DNA of 32,925 nt, taken from contig JAGGWR010000126.1 in the NCBI GenBank assembly GCA_021163445.1, positions 1 to 32,925 on the forward strand, read 5' to 3'. This DNA comes from Candidatus Tharpella aukensis. GTDB taxonomy: Bacteria; Desulfobacterota; Anaeroferrophillalia; Anaeroferrophillales; Tharpellaceae. The notes below the pieces were generated by a model. That model worked only from the letters and a program-made list of their open reading frames with translations. It was not told the origin of the DNA and ran no database searches. The translations under genes were made by a program, and so were the position numbers. Shown in pieces: positions 9,435-18,394 of this stretch (position 1 is the first letter of the stretch; every line of letters starts with the position of its first letter).

Positions 9435-10415
9435 TTAGAAATCAATCCAGGTATGTTGTTGCTCTTCGATTTTCTCTTTAATACGAGTCGCGGTTGATAG
9501 AGCTAAAAGACCTTCATCGCCGCTGATGATCGGTTTACGGCGATGGCGAACGGCATCGATAAAGTCCTCTATTTCAAGCAACAGGTTGTCGCTTTTCGGA
9601 AAGGTCAGCTCTTTGGTTGTGATCTTGGGCAGTGGTTCAATATAGGTGCCCTCCTTGCGTGTACAAACAGTGGCAGTAAAATTTCCGAAGTCGAGAGAAA
9701 AATAGCTGTCAGGTTGAAAAATTCGGATTCTTCGTTCCGGGTTTAAGGATACCCGGCTTGCGGTCAGGTTGGCGACTGTGCCGCTTGCAAAATGGATGCG
9801 TACGTTGGCAATGTCGGTTTTCTTGGAGATTACCGGAACCCCCACGGCGTCAATGCTGATGATTGGACTTTTAGTTATCTCATGTACCAGGTCAAGGTCG
9901 TGAATCATCAAGTCAAGAATGACATCAATGTCGACACTGCGAAAACTGAAAGGGGAGAGTCTGTGGACTTCTATAAAACGCGGGCTAACCAGCAGGTCGC
10001 GGGTTTTAGTGAATGCCGGATTATAACGCTCCAAGAGTCCGACCTGCAGAATAGATTTGTGTTCCTGAGCCAGTTTAATCAGAATTTCGGCTTCGGCTTC
10101 GGTCGTCGTAATCGGTTTTTCAACCAGGATATCAAGGCCTTGAAGCAGAGCCTTTTGGGCCAGCTTAAAATGGGCCGAAGTTGGTGCTGCAATGGAGACC
10201 ACATGGCACAGTGAAAACAACTTATCAATATCATCAAAGGCCGGAACTGAGAGTTTTTCGGCAATTTCTCGGGCTCGGTTGAGGTCAAGGTCATAGACTC
10301 CAACTAGTTCGACAAGGTCAAGCTTGGCATATTTTTCAGCATGAAAGGCTCCAAGGTGACCGACGCCGATTACTCCTGCCTTGATAATTTTTGACTCTTC
10401 TATTTTCTTCGACAT
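9435..10415 (-). CDS. Gfo/Idh/MocA oxidoreductase in the lipid A operon (GnnA-like candidate)
   Basis: An NAD(P)-dependent sugar dehydrogenase of 326 residues. The N-terminal Rossmann motif is GVIGVGHLGAFHAEKY. The family EKP motif is seen in DILVEKPITT, and LDLMIHDLDLVHEI carries the usual catalytic-site His/Asp region. The C-terminal alpha/beta domain is complete. It overlaps the end of lpxA by 16 nt and precedes lpxB. In several bacteria an enzyme of this family next to lpxA (GnnA) oxidises UDP-GlcNAc at C3, and the aminotransferase GnnB then gives UDP-GlcNAc3N for amide-linked lipid A. GnnB is not in this window, so the GnnA assignment is inference; a different UDP-sugar role is possible. 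Confidence 0.85.
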   Translation of the reverse strand: MSKKIEESKIIKAGVIGVGHLGAFHAEKYAKLDLVELVGVYDLDLNRAREIAEKLSVPAFDDIDKLFSLCHVVSIAAPTSAHFKLAQKALLQGLDILVEKPITTTEAEAEILIKLAQEHKSILQVGLLERYNPAFTKTRDLLVSPRFIEVHRLSPFSFRSVDIDVILDLMIHDLDLVHEITKSPIISIDAVGVPVISKKTDIANVRIHFASGTVANLTASRVSLNPERRIRIFQPDSYFSLDFGNFTATVCTRKEGTYIEPLPKITTKELTFPKSDNLLLEIEDFIDAVRHRRKPIISGDEGLLALSTATRIKEKIEEQQHTWIDF

Positions 10416-11185
10416 ACGCCCCGTTTAGATTCTTTGATAAAATTGATCAAATGTACGACCTCAGGAATGTTTTCGACTTCATTTTCAACCCTCTCAATGG
10501 CTTTTACCAGCGAAAGTCCAGTTGTGCGAAAAATAATACGAAAGGCTTGGTTAATGGTTTTTATAGTCTCTTTGCTGAATTTATGTCGCTTTAAACCCTC
10601 ATTGTTAAGCCCGTAGAGTTTTGTATGGTTGCCATTGGCCAGAACATAAGGCGGAATATCCTGCGACACTCCGGATGCGCCGCCGATAAAGGAGTAAGCT
10701 CCGATCCGACAAAATTGATGAATGGCACTCAATCCACCGATAATCGCGTGATCTCCAACCTCGCTGTGACCACCAAATGTGGCTCCGTTGGAGAGAATGA
10801 TATGGTCGCCAAATCGACAGTCGTGAGCTATATGGGAGTAGGCCATAATAAAGTTGTGTGAGCCGATGCTCGTACAACCACCGCCGTGCGCAGTTCCCCG
10901 ACTGATGGTCGCATACTCCCGAACTATGGTTTGGTCACCGATGATAAGCTCCGACCGGCCTTCCTGGTGTTTGAGATCCTGCGGATCCGTGCCGACCAGG
11001 GCGTAAGGGTAGATGCGGCAAGATGCACCGATAGTGGTTTTGCCTTTGATTGTGGCATGATGGTCAATAATCGTGCCGCTGCCAATCCGAACATCTCCCT
11101 CAATAACGGCATAGGCTCCGATAGTTGCATCATCAGCGATGCGAGCCTGATCCGAAAGTATGGCGGTTGAATGAATTGTTGACAT
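10400..11185 (-). CDS. lpxA: UDP-N-acetylglucosamine acyltransferase
   Basis: A cytosolic trimeric enzyme catalysing the first step of lipid A synthesis, acyl transfer from acyl-ACP to the 3-position of UDP-GlcNAc or its 3-amino analogue. It has 261 residues. An N-terminal left-handed beta-helix of hexapeptide repeats is obvious. The active-site region FIMAYSHIAHDC contains the catalytic His. GGASGVSQDIPPYVLANGN and the C-terminal helical GLNNEGLKRHKF match LpxA rather than LpxD. It starts one nucleotide after the fabZ stop and overlaps the oxidoreductase gene. The acceptor (OH or NH2 form) cannot be decided by eye. Confidence 0.96.
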   Translation of the reverse strand: MSTIHSTAILSDQARIADDATIGAYAVIEGDVRIGSGTIIDHHATIKGKTTIGASCRIYPYALVGTDPQDLKHQEGRSELIIGDQTIVREYATISRGTAHGGGCTSIGSHNFIMAYSHIAHDCRFGDHIILSNGATFGGHSEVGDHAIIGGLSAIHQFCRIGAYSFIGGASGVSQDIPPYVLANGNHTKLYGLNNEGLKRHKFSKETIKTINQAFRIIFRTTGLSLVKAIERVENEVENIPEVVHLINFIKESKRGVCRRK

Positions 11186-11186
11186 T

Positions 11187-11639
11187 TTAGTTTCCTACAC
11201 TGGCCATCATTTCTGCTTCACAAACCAGAGTTCCATCGACCTCAGCCCGGCCCGCGAATTTCCAGATATTGCGGCGTTGGTTGATCAGTTTCATGGTCAT
11301 AATTAAAGTATCACCCGGTTGTACCGGTTTTCGGAAACGGGCTTTGTCGATACTCATGAAAAATACTTTGACATCCGGATCTTCAGCCACTTTAAGATTT
11401 AACGATTCCAGGGCATAAATACCACCGGTCTGGGCCAGGGCTTCGATAATTAAAACCCCGGGCATGACTGGAAACGAGGGGAAATGACCAGCAAAAAAAG
11501 GTTCGTTAATGGTTACATTTTTACATCCAACAATGCTGCTGCCCGGAGTTATTTCAATGATTTTATCAACCAGGAGAAAAGGGTAGCGATGCGGTAGATA
11601 GCGCATGATCTGCTGGATATCCAATCGTGGAGATGTCAT
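11187..11639 (-). CDS. fabZ: 3-hydroxyacyl-ACP dehydratase FabZ
   Basis: A hot-dog fold dehydratase of fatty acid elongation, which shares hydroxyacyl-ACP with LpxA. I start it at the internal ATG giving MTSPRLDIQQIMRYLPHRYP (150 residues, typical length). The track start at 11693 would overlap the skp gene. Family motifs are LPHRYPFLLVDKI and the catalytic His/Glu block AGHFPSFPVMPGVLIIEALAQ. The start is 13 nt after the skp stop and the stop is 1 nt before lpxA. Only a weak AGG-type ribosome site is visible, which suggests coupling. Confidence 0.95.
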   Translation of the reverse strand: MTSPRLDIQQIMRYLPHRYPFLLVDKIIEITPGSSIVGCKNVTINEPFFAGHFPSFPVMPGVLIIEALAQTGGIYALESLNLKVAEDPDVKVFFMSIDKARFRKPVQPGDTLIMTMKLINQRRNIWKFAGRAEVDGTLVCEAEMMASVGN

Positions 11640-11652
11640 TTTACAGGCCTGA

Positions 11653-12201
11653 TTATTTTTTTGTTTTCTGGTTGTTTTCGACCCACTTATCATAAGCTTT
11701 GATCAGCGCATCGGTAACATCATTAGCTTCGGCCGCATAGATGATACCGCCTCGTTTTTCCAGGAGGAGCTGATAATTTCCTGCTTTAGCGAATTCATCG
11801 GTTACAACTTCCAGTTCTTTTAGCATTTTTTTGAGGAATTCACCTTCAAGACTCTTCATATCTTTTTCGGAATCAGAAACAAAGAGTTTGAAATCGCGTA
11901 CCATTTTTTGATAAGTGCTCTCTTTTTCTTTGCGTTTTTCAGGGCTTAACATCATTCCCTGGCGTTCAAGCTCTTCTTTAAGAGTTGAAACTTCAGCCTG
12001 TTTTTTCTGCAGTTCAGTCCGTAGCTCTTCCTGTTTGGCTTGCATTTTACCTTTGGCGATTTCACCCTGGGCAGAAAGTGCCATGACTTTTTGCAGGTCA
12101 ATGTAGCCAAACTTAAACCCTTGCTCTGCTGCCTGTGCAGAGGTAAGGCTCATAATCAACATGCCCATTGCGATGACAGTAAATACTAGATACTTTTTCA
12201 T
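11653..12201 (-). CDS. skp: Periplasmic OmpH/Skp family chaperone
   Basis: A periplasmic chaperone that escorts outer-membrane proteins to BamA, 182 residues. A Sec signal peptide (MKKYLVFTVIAMGMLIMSL, cleavage likely after AQA) is followed by GFKFGYIDLQKVM, the usual OmpH start. A long charged coiled-coil (about residues 50-135) then follows, and a C-terminal strand with YAAEANDVTDALIKAYD. It lies between bamA and fabZ. In relatives lpxD is normally found directly after this gene; here fabZ follows at once. Confidence 0.9.
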   Translation of the reverse strand: MKKYLVFTVIAMGMLIMSLTSAQAAEQGFKFGYIDLQKVMALSAQGEIAKGKMQAKQEELRTELQKKQAEVSTLKEELERQGMMLSPEKRKEKESTYQKMVRDFKLFVSDSEKDMKSLEGEFLKKMLKELEVVTDEFAKAGNYQLLLEKRGGIIYAAEANDVTDALIKAYDKWVENNQKTKK

Positions 12202-12256
12202 TTTTTACTCCTTAAGTTAAAATTTATGGTTGGCAGATAATAGTTCAATTCTTTTT

Positions 12257-12386
12257 GTAACTATTCAGCTAACCCGTAAATTCAGGGTACACAATCCCGA
12301 TTTCCTTCGGAGAATCAGATTATGTCCCCAGAATTTACTGAAATCCATCAATAATAGATGCTTTTCTACTTACGCCGAATAGTTAC
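12257..12386. repeat. Dispersed intergenic repeat R3, copy 2
   Basis: The inverted partner of 7285-7410, with ends GTAACTATTCAG and GAATAGTTAC. It occupies most of the 206-bp gap between bamA and skp. A further solo TAACTATTCAG lies at 12395-12405, directly before the bamA stop codon. Confidence 0.88.
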
Positions 12387-12407
12387 TTCTTTTTTAACTA
12401 TTCAGCT

Positions 12408-14726
12408 TTAAAAGAAAGTGCCGACTGAAAAATCCCAGACATTATCTTCTTCATCATCTTCCGGACTCAGGTTAAAGCCCCACTCAATCCGCAAGGGACC
12501 CATCGGCGATTTCCAGCGGACTCCAAAACCGACGCTGTGGCGCAGGTCAAAACTCAAATTCTCATCATCATTAAAGGCTTTACCTGCGTCATAGAAGATA
12601 ACCCCTTTAAGACCCATATTATCAATCAGCGAAAAGATCCACTCGGCACTTAAGATCAGCTCCTTGGTGCCGCCGATGACATCGCCGTTCTCATCTTCCG
12701 GTCCGGCTTCGCCAAAATCAAAACCGCGCACGGTTTTTAGTCCGCCGACGTAGAAGCGTTCATAGAGTGGCAGATTCTGACCACCGTAACCATCGGCGTA
12801 ACTCACACGTCCCCAGAGATGAAAGGCGCTCTCCCACTTGAAAGGATAGAACTTGTGACCTTCAAGGATGGCTTTGTAAAAATCGTTGTCAAAGCCTAAA
12901 GGACCGCCAGCAAAAACCACGGTTCCCTTGAGTTTATACCCCCGGGTTGGGAAAAGATAGTTGTCACGCTTGTCCCGGGTTATAGAAAAATAGACCTGGC
13001 TGGTGGTTGAAGTTCCATATTCGTCTAGGATATAGTCGGACGCGCTCGGGCTGATATTGTCAATCTTGACTTTTTCCCAGCGGTAACCGGCCGACCAACT
13101 GGTATATTCATCGATCGGTTTGCCGACGCTGACCCGAAATCCCTGCTGGACGGTGTCATAGGCATCATATTCATACTCTTCATTATAAATATTGAGACCG
13201 GCACTCATGTCCATGTCAAGAAAATAGGGGTCGGTCAAGCCGATATTGTAGAACTGTCGCGCCCCGGAAAGTTCAACGTTGAAGGTCGCATCAAGACCTT
13301 TACCGAGCCAGTTAGTCTGCGAGATATTGGCCACCCCGATAATACTGTCGACCGTGCTGTAACCGAGCCCGACACTGAAGGCTCCGGTCGATCCTTCAAC
13401 GACTTTTACGTTAACATCAATGGTTTCATCGTCGTTCTGGATGGTCTGGATATCAGCTTCTGAAAAGAACTGGGTGTTGTTGAGCCGCTCTCGGCTTCGT
13501 TTAAGGGCTGATCCGCTGAAAAGATCACCTTCGGAGAACCTGAGTTCACGGCGAATGACCTTATCCCTGGTTTTGGTGTTGCCGGCGATATTGATGCGGC
13601 CGAAGAGAAACTTGGTGCCTCGGTTGATATGGTAAGAGACATCAATTGTCCGTTTTTTTGGGTCTATCTTGGTGCGTGGATCAATGTCAACATAGGCATG
13701 ACCGCGGTCGGCGTAAAAATTGGAGAGGGTTTCAATGTCATTTTGCAGTTTGAGATTGCTGAAGGTTTCGCCGGGTTTTCCCTGGAGAACTCTGAGCAGG
13801 TTGTCGGTCATCTCGGGTTTGCTTTCAGGGTCAACGACTTCAACTTCTCCCATCGTGAAGACTTCGCCCTCTTCGATATCGTAATCAAGGTAGATCCATT
13901 TGCGGTTGTCGTCAAGGGTGATTTTGGCTTTGCTGATTCGAACCTGAACATAGCCTTCACTTAGATAGAATGATTTGAGCAGTTTGGCATCGTTACTGAG
14001 TTGGTCTTTTTTTAGAATCCCGGCGTCAGTGATCCAGCTTAGGAAAAAACTATAGGTTTTGGTCTGTAGTTTACGTCGTAAAGTCCACGATCTAAAGTTC
14101 TCATTGCCATGAAAATTAATCTTTTTGACGTAACATTTCGGCCCTTCATCGACGATGAAAATGACCTGGATGCGGCTCTTGCCCGCTCTTACCGTTTTAG
14201 TCTTAATCCGAACCGAATAGAAGCCCTCCTCTTGATAGAAAGACTTCATTTTTTCAAGGCTCTCCTGGAGGCGTTCTTCATTGAGAATATTAAATGTATG
14301 TAACGTGATCTCTTTTAGTAAGTCTTTGCGTTTTACCTTTTTATTACCTTTGATAACGATTGCACTGATAGTTGGTTTTTCAACAACAATGATCGCGACT
14401 TCAATCCCATCTCTGACTGCGGCCAGGTTGATCATCAAGTTATCGAAAAAGCCTAAGCTGAAAAGAGCCTTGAGATCCTGGTCCAGAGTGGTTGTTGAAA
14501 GCGTTTCGCCGACTTTGGTTTTCATCTTGTCGGTGATCGTATCTTTAGTAACCTTCTGGTTGCCAAGAACAACAATCTCGATAACTGTTTTTCCCTCGAA
14601 GCTTTCCTCTTCGGCCCAGGTTAGCTCCGGGCTGCAAAAGAAGAGAAGAGCCGACAGAGTCCACAGGAGTAAGCTTGTCAGCAAGAGGCGGCAAATTTTT
14701 TGTTGATAATTAGGGGTGTATATCAT
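12408..14726 (-). CDS. bamA: Outer membrane protein assembly factor BamA
   Basis: The central Omp85 component of the BAM complex, in the outer membrane. It has 772 residues. A signal peptide (hydrophobic LLLTSLLLWTLSALLFF, mature from about AEEES) precedes five POTRA domains (about residues 45-425), recognisable by repeated IxxGNxxx patterns such as IVVLGNQKV, VIKGNKKVK, FHGNENFR and IAGNTKTR. The 16-strand barrel carries the conserved VRGF in lid loop 6 (TVRGFDFGEAG). The chain ends in Phe (DFSVGTFF), the usual beta-signal. No strong Shine-Dalgarno precedes ATG 14726. Repeats flank it on both sides, so it may have its own promoter. Confidence 0.97.
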   Translation of the reverse strand: MIYTPNYQQKICRLLLTSLLLWTLSALLFFCSPELTWAEEESFEGKTVIEIVVLGNQKVTKDTITDKMKTKVGETLSTTTLDQDLKALFSLGFFDNLMINLAAVRDGIEVAIIVVEKPTISAIVIKGNKKVKRKDLLKEITLHTFNILNEERLQESLEKMKSFYQEEGFYSVRIKTKTVRAGKSRIQVIFIVDEGPKCYVKKINFHGNENFRSWTLRRKLQTKTYSFFLSWITDAGILKKDQLSNDAKLLKSFYLSEGYVQVRISKAKITLDDNRKWIYLDYDIEEGEVFTMGEVEVVDPESKPEMTDNLLRVLQGKPGETFSNLKLQNDIETLSNFYADRGHAYVDIDPRTKIDPKKRTIDVSYHINRGTKFLFGRINIAGNTKTRDKVIRRELRFSEGDLFSGSALKRSRERLNNTQFFSEADIQTIQNDDETIDVNVKVVEGSTGAFSVGLGYSTVDSIIGVANISQTNWLGKGLDATFNVELSGARQFYNIGLTDPYFLDMDMSAGLNIYNEEYEYDAYDTVQQGFRVSVGKPIDEYTSWSAGYRWEKVKIDNISPSASDYILDEYGTSTTSQVYFSITRDKRDNYLFPTRGYKLKGTVVFAGGPLGFDNDFYKAILEGHKFYPFKWESAFHLWGRVSYADGYGGQNLPLYERFYVGGLKTVRGFDFGEAGPEDENGDVIGGTKELILSAEWIFSLIDNMGLKGVIFYDAGKAFNDDENLSFDLRHSVGFGVRWKSPMGPLRIEWGFNLSPEDDEEDNVWDFSVGTFF

Positions 14727-14747
14727 TTATGTTAAAATGTATTATTT

Positions 14748-14890
14748 AGTGCCTGACCAAAATCCGCCAATTTCCCCGATTGCTGCGTTAGGCTCAAATT
14801 TTAATCCTCGGAATACTTAGTGTATACCTGTGGTTAAAATCTTAACCTGTCTTGCACTCAAGAAAATTGTCAGGTTTTCGGTCCAGCACT
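14748..14890. repeat. 143-bp palindromic repeat R2, copy 1
   Basis: This lies between lolD and bamA. Its ends are inverted (AGTGCCTGACC and GGTCCAGCACT) and the arms can pair over nearly the whole length. Its reverse complement is the same length as 22531-22673 and differs from it at about 16 positions by hand count (about 89% identity). Confidence 0.92.
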
Positions 14891-14911
14891 ATTTACTGAA
14901 AAAGTTAAAAT

Positions 14912-15580
14912 TTAGGCTTCTGTAATCAATCCGTTTTCGATGAAGATAGTGCGATCCATCTGGGCCGCCAGGCGTTGACTGTGGGTCACTAGCAACAACG
15001 TGGTGTTGTCTTCCTGGTTGCACTCCATCAGCAGGTTGACAATTTCATCGCTGGTTCCGGCGTCAAGATTGCCGGTTGGTTCATCAGCCAGAACCGCTTT
15101 AGGCCGCATGATCAAGGCTCGGGCCAAGGCCACCCGCTGTTGTTCTCCTCCGGAAAGTTCTCCGGGTTTGTGCTTCAGACGTTCTGCAAGCCCAACTTTT
15201 TCCAGGAGCCGGGTGGCCATTTTTTTGGCTTCGGAGATCGACATATAGTTGATCAGAGCCGGGGTCATGACGTTTTCCAGAGCACTGAATTCCGGAAGTA
15301 GGTGATGGAACTGAAAGACAAAGCCTAGGCTTAAGTTGCGCCATTTCGCAAGCTCTTTTTCGGAGCGGGAAAAGATATCCACGCCGGAGAAACTGATGCG
15401 GCCGCTGGTTGGTTTGTCAAGTGAACCAATAATCTGCAATAATGTGCTTTTCCCGGTACCCGATTCTCCACAGATAGCGATTCGTTCCCCGGCTTCAATT
15501 AAAAAATCAATCCCTTTTAAAACAGAAATCTCTCGTTTGTCGAGAAAAAAACTCTTTTTCAGGGCTTCCACCTTAATCAT
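14912..15580 (-). CDS. lolD: Lipoprotein-releasing ABC transporter ATPase LolD
   Basis: The ATP-binding subunit of the LolCDE-type system that extracts lipoproteins from the inner membrane. It has 222 residues. Motifs are Walker A GESGTGKSTL, Q-loop FQFHHLLPEFSALENV, signature LSGGEQQRVALARAL, Walker B AVLADEPTGNLD and H-loop LLLVTHS. The gene is 38 nt downstream of the permease gene, which together with the EFSALENV segment favours LolD over FtsE or a macrolide exporter. Confidence 0.93.
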   Translation of the reverse strand: MIKVEALKKSFFLDKREISVLKGIDFLIEAGERIAICGESGTGKSTLLQIIGSLDKPTSGRISFSGVDIFSRSEKELAKWRNLSLGFVFQFHHLLPEFSALENVMTPALINYMSISEAKKMATRLLEKVGLAERLKHKPGELSGGEQQRVALARALIMRPKAVLADEPTGNLDAGTSDEIVNLLMECNQEDNTTLLLVTHSQRLAAQMDRTIFIENGLITEA

Positions 15581-15618
15581 GATTGCTTCCCACTATAACC
15601 TTTAAGCATTCCGGTTTC

Positions 15619-16851
15619 CTATTCGTAGCGCAATGCTTCAGCCGGGAGCAGGCGAGAAGCGCGATAAGATGGATAGAGGGTTGCGACAAAGGAGAGGGCC
15701 AGAGATAAACTTGCGGTTGCAATCAGATGGAACATTTGCAGGTCTACCGGCAGGGAGGTTTCAAAGTAGTAGACATCACCCGGTAGGGTGATAAAGTCAT
15801 ATCGTTTAAGGATTTCACAGAGGATCAGAGAACCGAGCAGACCCAGGAAGGTTCCGGTAAAACCGATAATCATACCCTCCCAGATAAAGACTCGCATTAC
15901 GCGCAGGGCCGAGAGACCCATAGTCTTAAGTATGGCGATTTCCTTATGTTTTTCCATGACCACCATGATCAGGGTTGAGATGATATTAAAAGCAGCTACC
16001 ATAATAATTAGTGCCAAGATGATAAACATGGTGATTCGTTCAAGTTTAAGGGCGGAAAAAAGGTTGCGGTTCATGCTGATCCAGTCGCGAGCCCAGTAGG
16101 GATAGGGTAATTTTTGCCGAATTTTTTCGGCGACGGCTCCAGACTCATAGAGTTTCTCGATTTCGACGGCGATACCGGAGACTTGACCGGGCAGGGCGAA
16201 AAATCTTTGCGCGGCTGCCAGAGTCGTATAGGCCAGAGCCGAGTCATATTGATACATTCCCGAGGTATAGGTGCCGACAACCGTAAAACGTTGCATTCTG
16301 GGCACCAGACCTAATGGTGTTGGCGTACCGCTGGGGGCGACTAAGCGTAAATTTGAGCCCGGTTTGACGCCAAGGTTTTTGGCCAGTTCACTGCCTAGGA
16401 TAATCTCCGGAGCTAAGTTCTGTTTTTCATCACGAGCCGAGAAAAAGTGTCCGTCAACCAGCATTCCTTCAAGTTTTTTACGTAAAGGGTCGTGATTTTG
16501 ATCAATCCCGCGAATACCGGCGCCATTGACCTGGCGTCCGCGTGTCAGCATCGCCTGATTAAGGATAAAGGGTGCTGCTTCTATAACTTCATCAATTTCG
16601 CCGATGGTTGCAGTCAGCTCCTGATAGTTGCTGATACCGCCACCATATTTCATGACCATGATGTGGGCCGTATTGCCGAGAATCTTTTTCTTCAACTCTT
16701 TTTCAAAACCGCTCATTACCGCAATGACTACGACCAGAGCCATAACTCCAAGGGCAATTCCCATGATAGAGATCATGGAGATCAAAGATATGAAAACCTG
16801 TTTACGCCGTCCCAGCAGGTGACGTAGTGCAATAAATAGTTCAAACCGCAA
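15619..16851 (-). CDS. lolC: Lipoprotein-releasing ABC transporter permease (LolC/LolE family)
   Basis: An inner-membrane permease of 410 residues with the MacB/FtsX topology. One transmembrane helix sits near residues 20-50 (LISMISIMGIALGVMALVVVIAVMSGFE), then a large periplasmic domain, then three C-terminal helices (MFIILALIIMVAAFNIISTL and following). SGFEKELKKKILG is characteristic of Lol permeases. Only one permease gene is present, so a homodimeric complex, as in species with a single LolC/E-type (LolF) protein, is possible. The start is TTG at 16851, 11 nt after the lysS stop, with AAAGG upstream; no ATG is available near the conserved N-terminus. Confidence 0.92.
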   Translation of the reverse strand: MRFELFIALRHLLGRRKQVFISLISMISIMGIALGVMALVVVIAVMSGFEKELKKKILGNTAHIMVMKYGGGISNYQELTATIGEIDEVIEAAPFILNQAMLTRGRQVNGAGIRGIDQNHDPLRKKLEGMLVDGHFFSARDEKQNLAPEIILGSELAKNLGVKPGSNLRLVAPSGTPTPLGLVPRMQRFTVVGTYTSGMYQYDSALAYTTLAAAQRFFALPGQVSGIAVEIEKLYESGAVAEKIRQKLPYPYWARDWISMNRNLFSALKLERITMFIILALIIMVAAFNIISTLIMVVMEKHKEIAILKTMGLSALRVMRVFIWEGMIIGFTGTFLGLLGSLILCEILKRYDFITLPGDVYYFETSLPVDLQMFHLIATASLSLALSFVATLYPSYRASRLLPAEALRYE

Positions 16852-16862
16852 AGTGATAGCCT

Positions 16863-18356
16863 TTACTGTTCCGGTTTGAGAAGCGGAAAGAGGATGACGT
16901 CGCGGATTGAAGCGGCATCAGTAAAGAGCATGACCAAGCGGTCGATACCGATACCTTCACCGGCGGTTGGCGGGAGGCCGTATTCGAGAGCACGCAGATA
17001 GTCGGCATCAAACTGGTGGGCCTCCTGATCGCCTGCGGCTTTCTCTTTAAGCTGTTGATCGAAGCGCTCTCTTTGATCCAGTGGATCGTTAAGCTCGGAA
17101 AAAGCATTAGCCATTTCGCGACCGGCGATGAAAAGTTCAAAGCGATCAGTTACTTCCGGGTTGGTGTCATTTCTGCGCGAAAGAGGGGAGATGGCAACCG
17201 GATAATCGGTAATAAAGGTCGGCTGGATAAGTTGCGCCTCAACCTTTTCGTCGAACAGTTTCATCAGACATTTACCGTAACATTCTCTTTCCTGGGGGGC
17301 TATTTCAAGTCCGATTTCATCGATAACTTCGAGTACGGTCTCTCGCGTTTGGAGCCGTGAAGCATCAATTCCGGCATATTTTTCAATAGATTCAATGACC
17401 GTTAAATGATCCCACGGCGGGGTGAAGTTTATCTCCTGGCCTTGATAAACGAGAGAGTCGCTGTTGTTCAGGCTGCGACAAATAAGGACAAAAAGTTCTT
17501 CGGTTATGCTCATTAGGTCAAGATAGGTGGCATAGGCCTGGTAGAATTCAATCATCGTGAATTCCGGGTTATGTTTTATCGAAATACCTTCATTGCGAAA
17601 GTTGCGGTTAATTTCGAAAACCCTTTCAAAACCACCGACTACCAGTCGCTTGAGATATAATTCAGGCGCAATACGAAGATTTAAATCAAGGTTTAAAGCA
17701 TTGTGGTGGGTGGTAAAAGGGCGGGCGGTTGCGCCGCCGGCAACCGCTTGCATCATCGGTGTTTCAACTTCAAGAAAATCTTTTTCTTTAAAGAAATCTC
17801 TGATAATATCGATAATCCTGGTTCTTTTGACAAATGTCTCCCTGACCTCCTGATTGACGATCAGGTCGACATAGCGCTGGCGGTAGCGGGTTTCGATATC
17901 TTTTAAGCCGTGCCATTTTTCTGGTAAGGGACGTAGTGATTTGGTCAGCATCTGGATGCTGGTCGCCTGAATTGTGAGTTCACCGGTACGCGTTTTGAAC
18001 ATAGTGCCGCAGATTCCAATCGTATCGCCGATGTCAACAAGTTTGAAAATTTTAAAATTTTCTTCCCCGATCAGATTCTTGCGGATATAGGCCTGAATTT
18101 TACCGCTGCGATCTTGAATGTGAGCAAAGGCGGCTTTGCCAAAATGTCGCAAAGAGACAATGCGTCCGGCAACGGTCGCCGGCGGAGCACTCTCTGCGAG
18201 AGTTTCGGGTTCTTGTTCGCTATACTCTTTGAGCACGGCCGCCGCCGTAGTTGATGGCGTGAAATTGTTGGCGAAAGGGTTGACCCCCAACTCCTTAAGT
18301 TGTTCAAGTTTAGTTATGCGCTGTTGGCGCAAACTGTTTTCGCTTTCTTGATTCAT
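16863..18356 (-). CDS. lysS: Lysyl-tRNA synthetase, class II
   Basis: A cytosolic enzyme charging tRNA-Lys, 497 residues. The N-terminal OB-fold anticodon-binding domain (about 55-150) contains GRIVSLRHFGKAAFAHIQD. The class II catalytic domain has motif 1 around FLEVETPMMQ, motif 2 FRNEGISIKHNPEFTMIE, and motif 3 GIGIDRLVMLF. The chain is intact. It sits directly upstream of lolC in the same direction, an order also common in related anaerobes. Confidence 0.97.
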   Translation of the reverse strand: MNQESENSLRQQRITKLEQLKELGVNPFANNFTPSTTAAAVLKEYSEQEPETLAESAPPATVAGRIVSLRHFGKAAFAHIQDRSGKIQAYIRKNLIGEENFKIFKLVDIGDTIGICGTMFKTRTGELTIQATSIQMLTKSLRPLPEKWHGLKDIETRYRQRYVDLIVNQEVRETFVKRTRIIDIIRDFFKEKDFLEVETPMMQAVAGGATARPFTTHHNALNLDLNLRIAPELYLKRLVVGGFERVFEINRNFRNEGISIKHNPEFTMIEFYQAYATYLDLMSITEELFVLICRSLNNSDSLVYQGQEINFTPPWDHLTVIESIEKYAGIDASRLQTRETVLEVIDEIGLEIAPQERECYGKCLMKLFDEKVEAQLIQPTFITDYPVAISPLSRRNDTNPEVTDRFELFIAGREMANAFSELNDPLDQRERFDQQLKEKAAGDQEAHQFDADYLRALEYGLPPTAGEGIGIDRLVMLFTDAASIRDVILFPLLKPEQ

Positions 18357-18394
18357 CTTTGTAAAACACCTTCAATCAAATATTGTTTTGTTAA

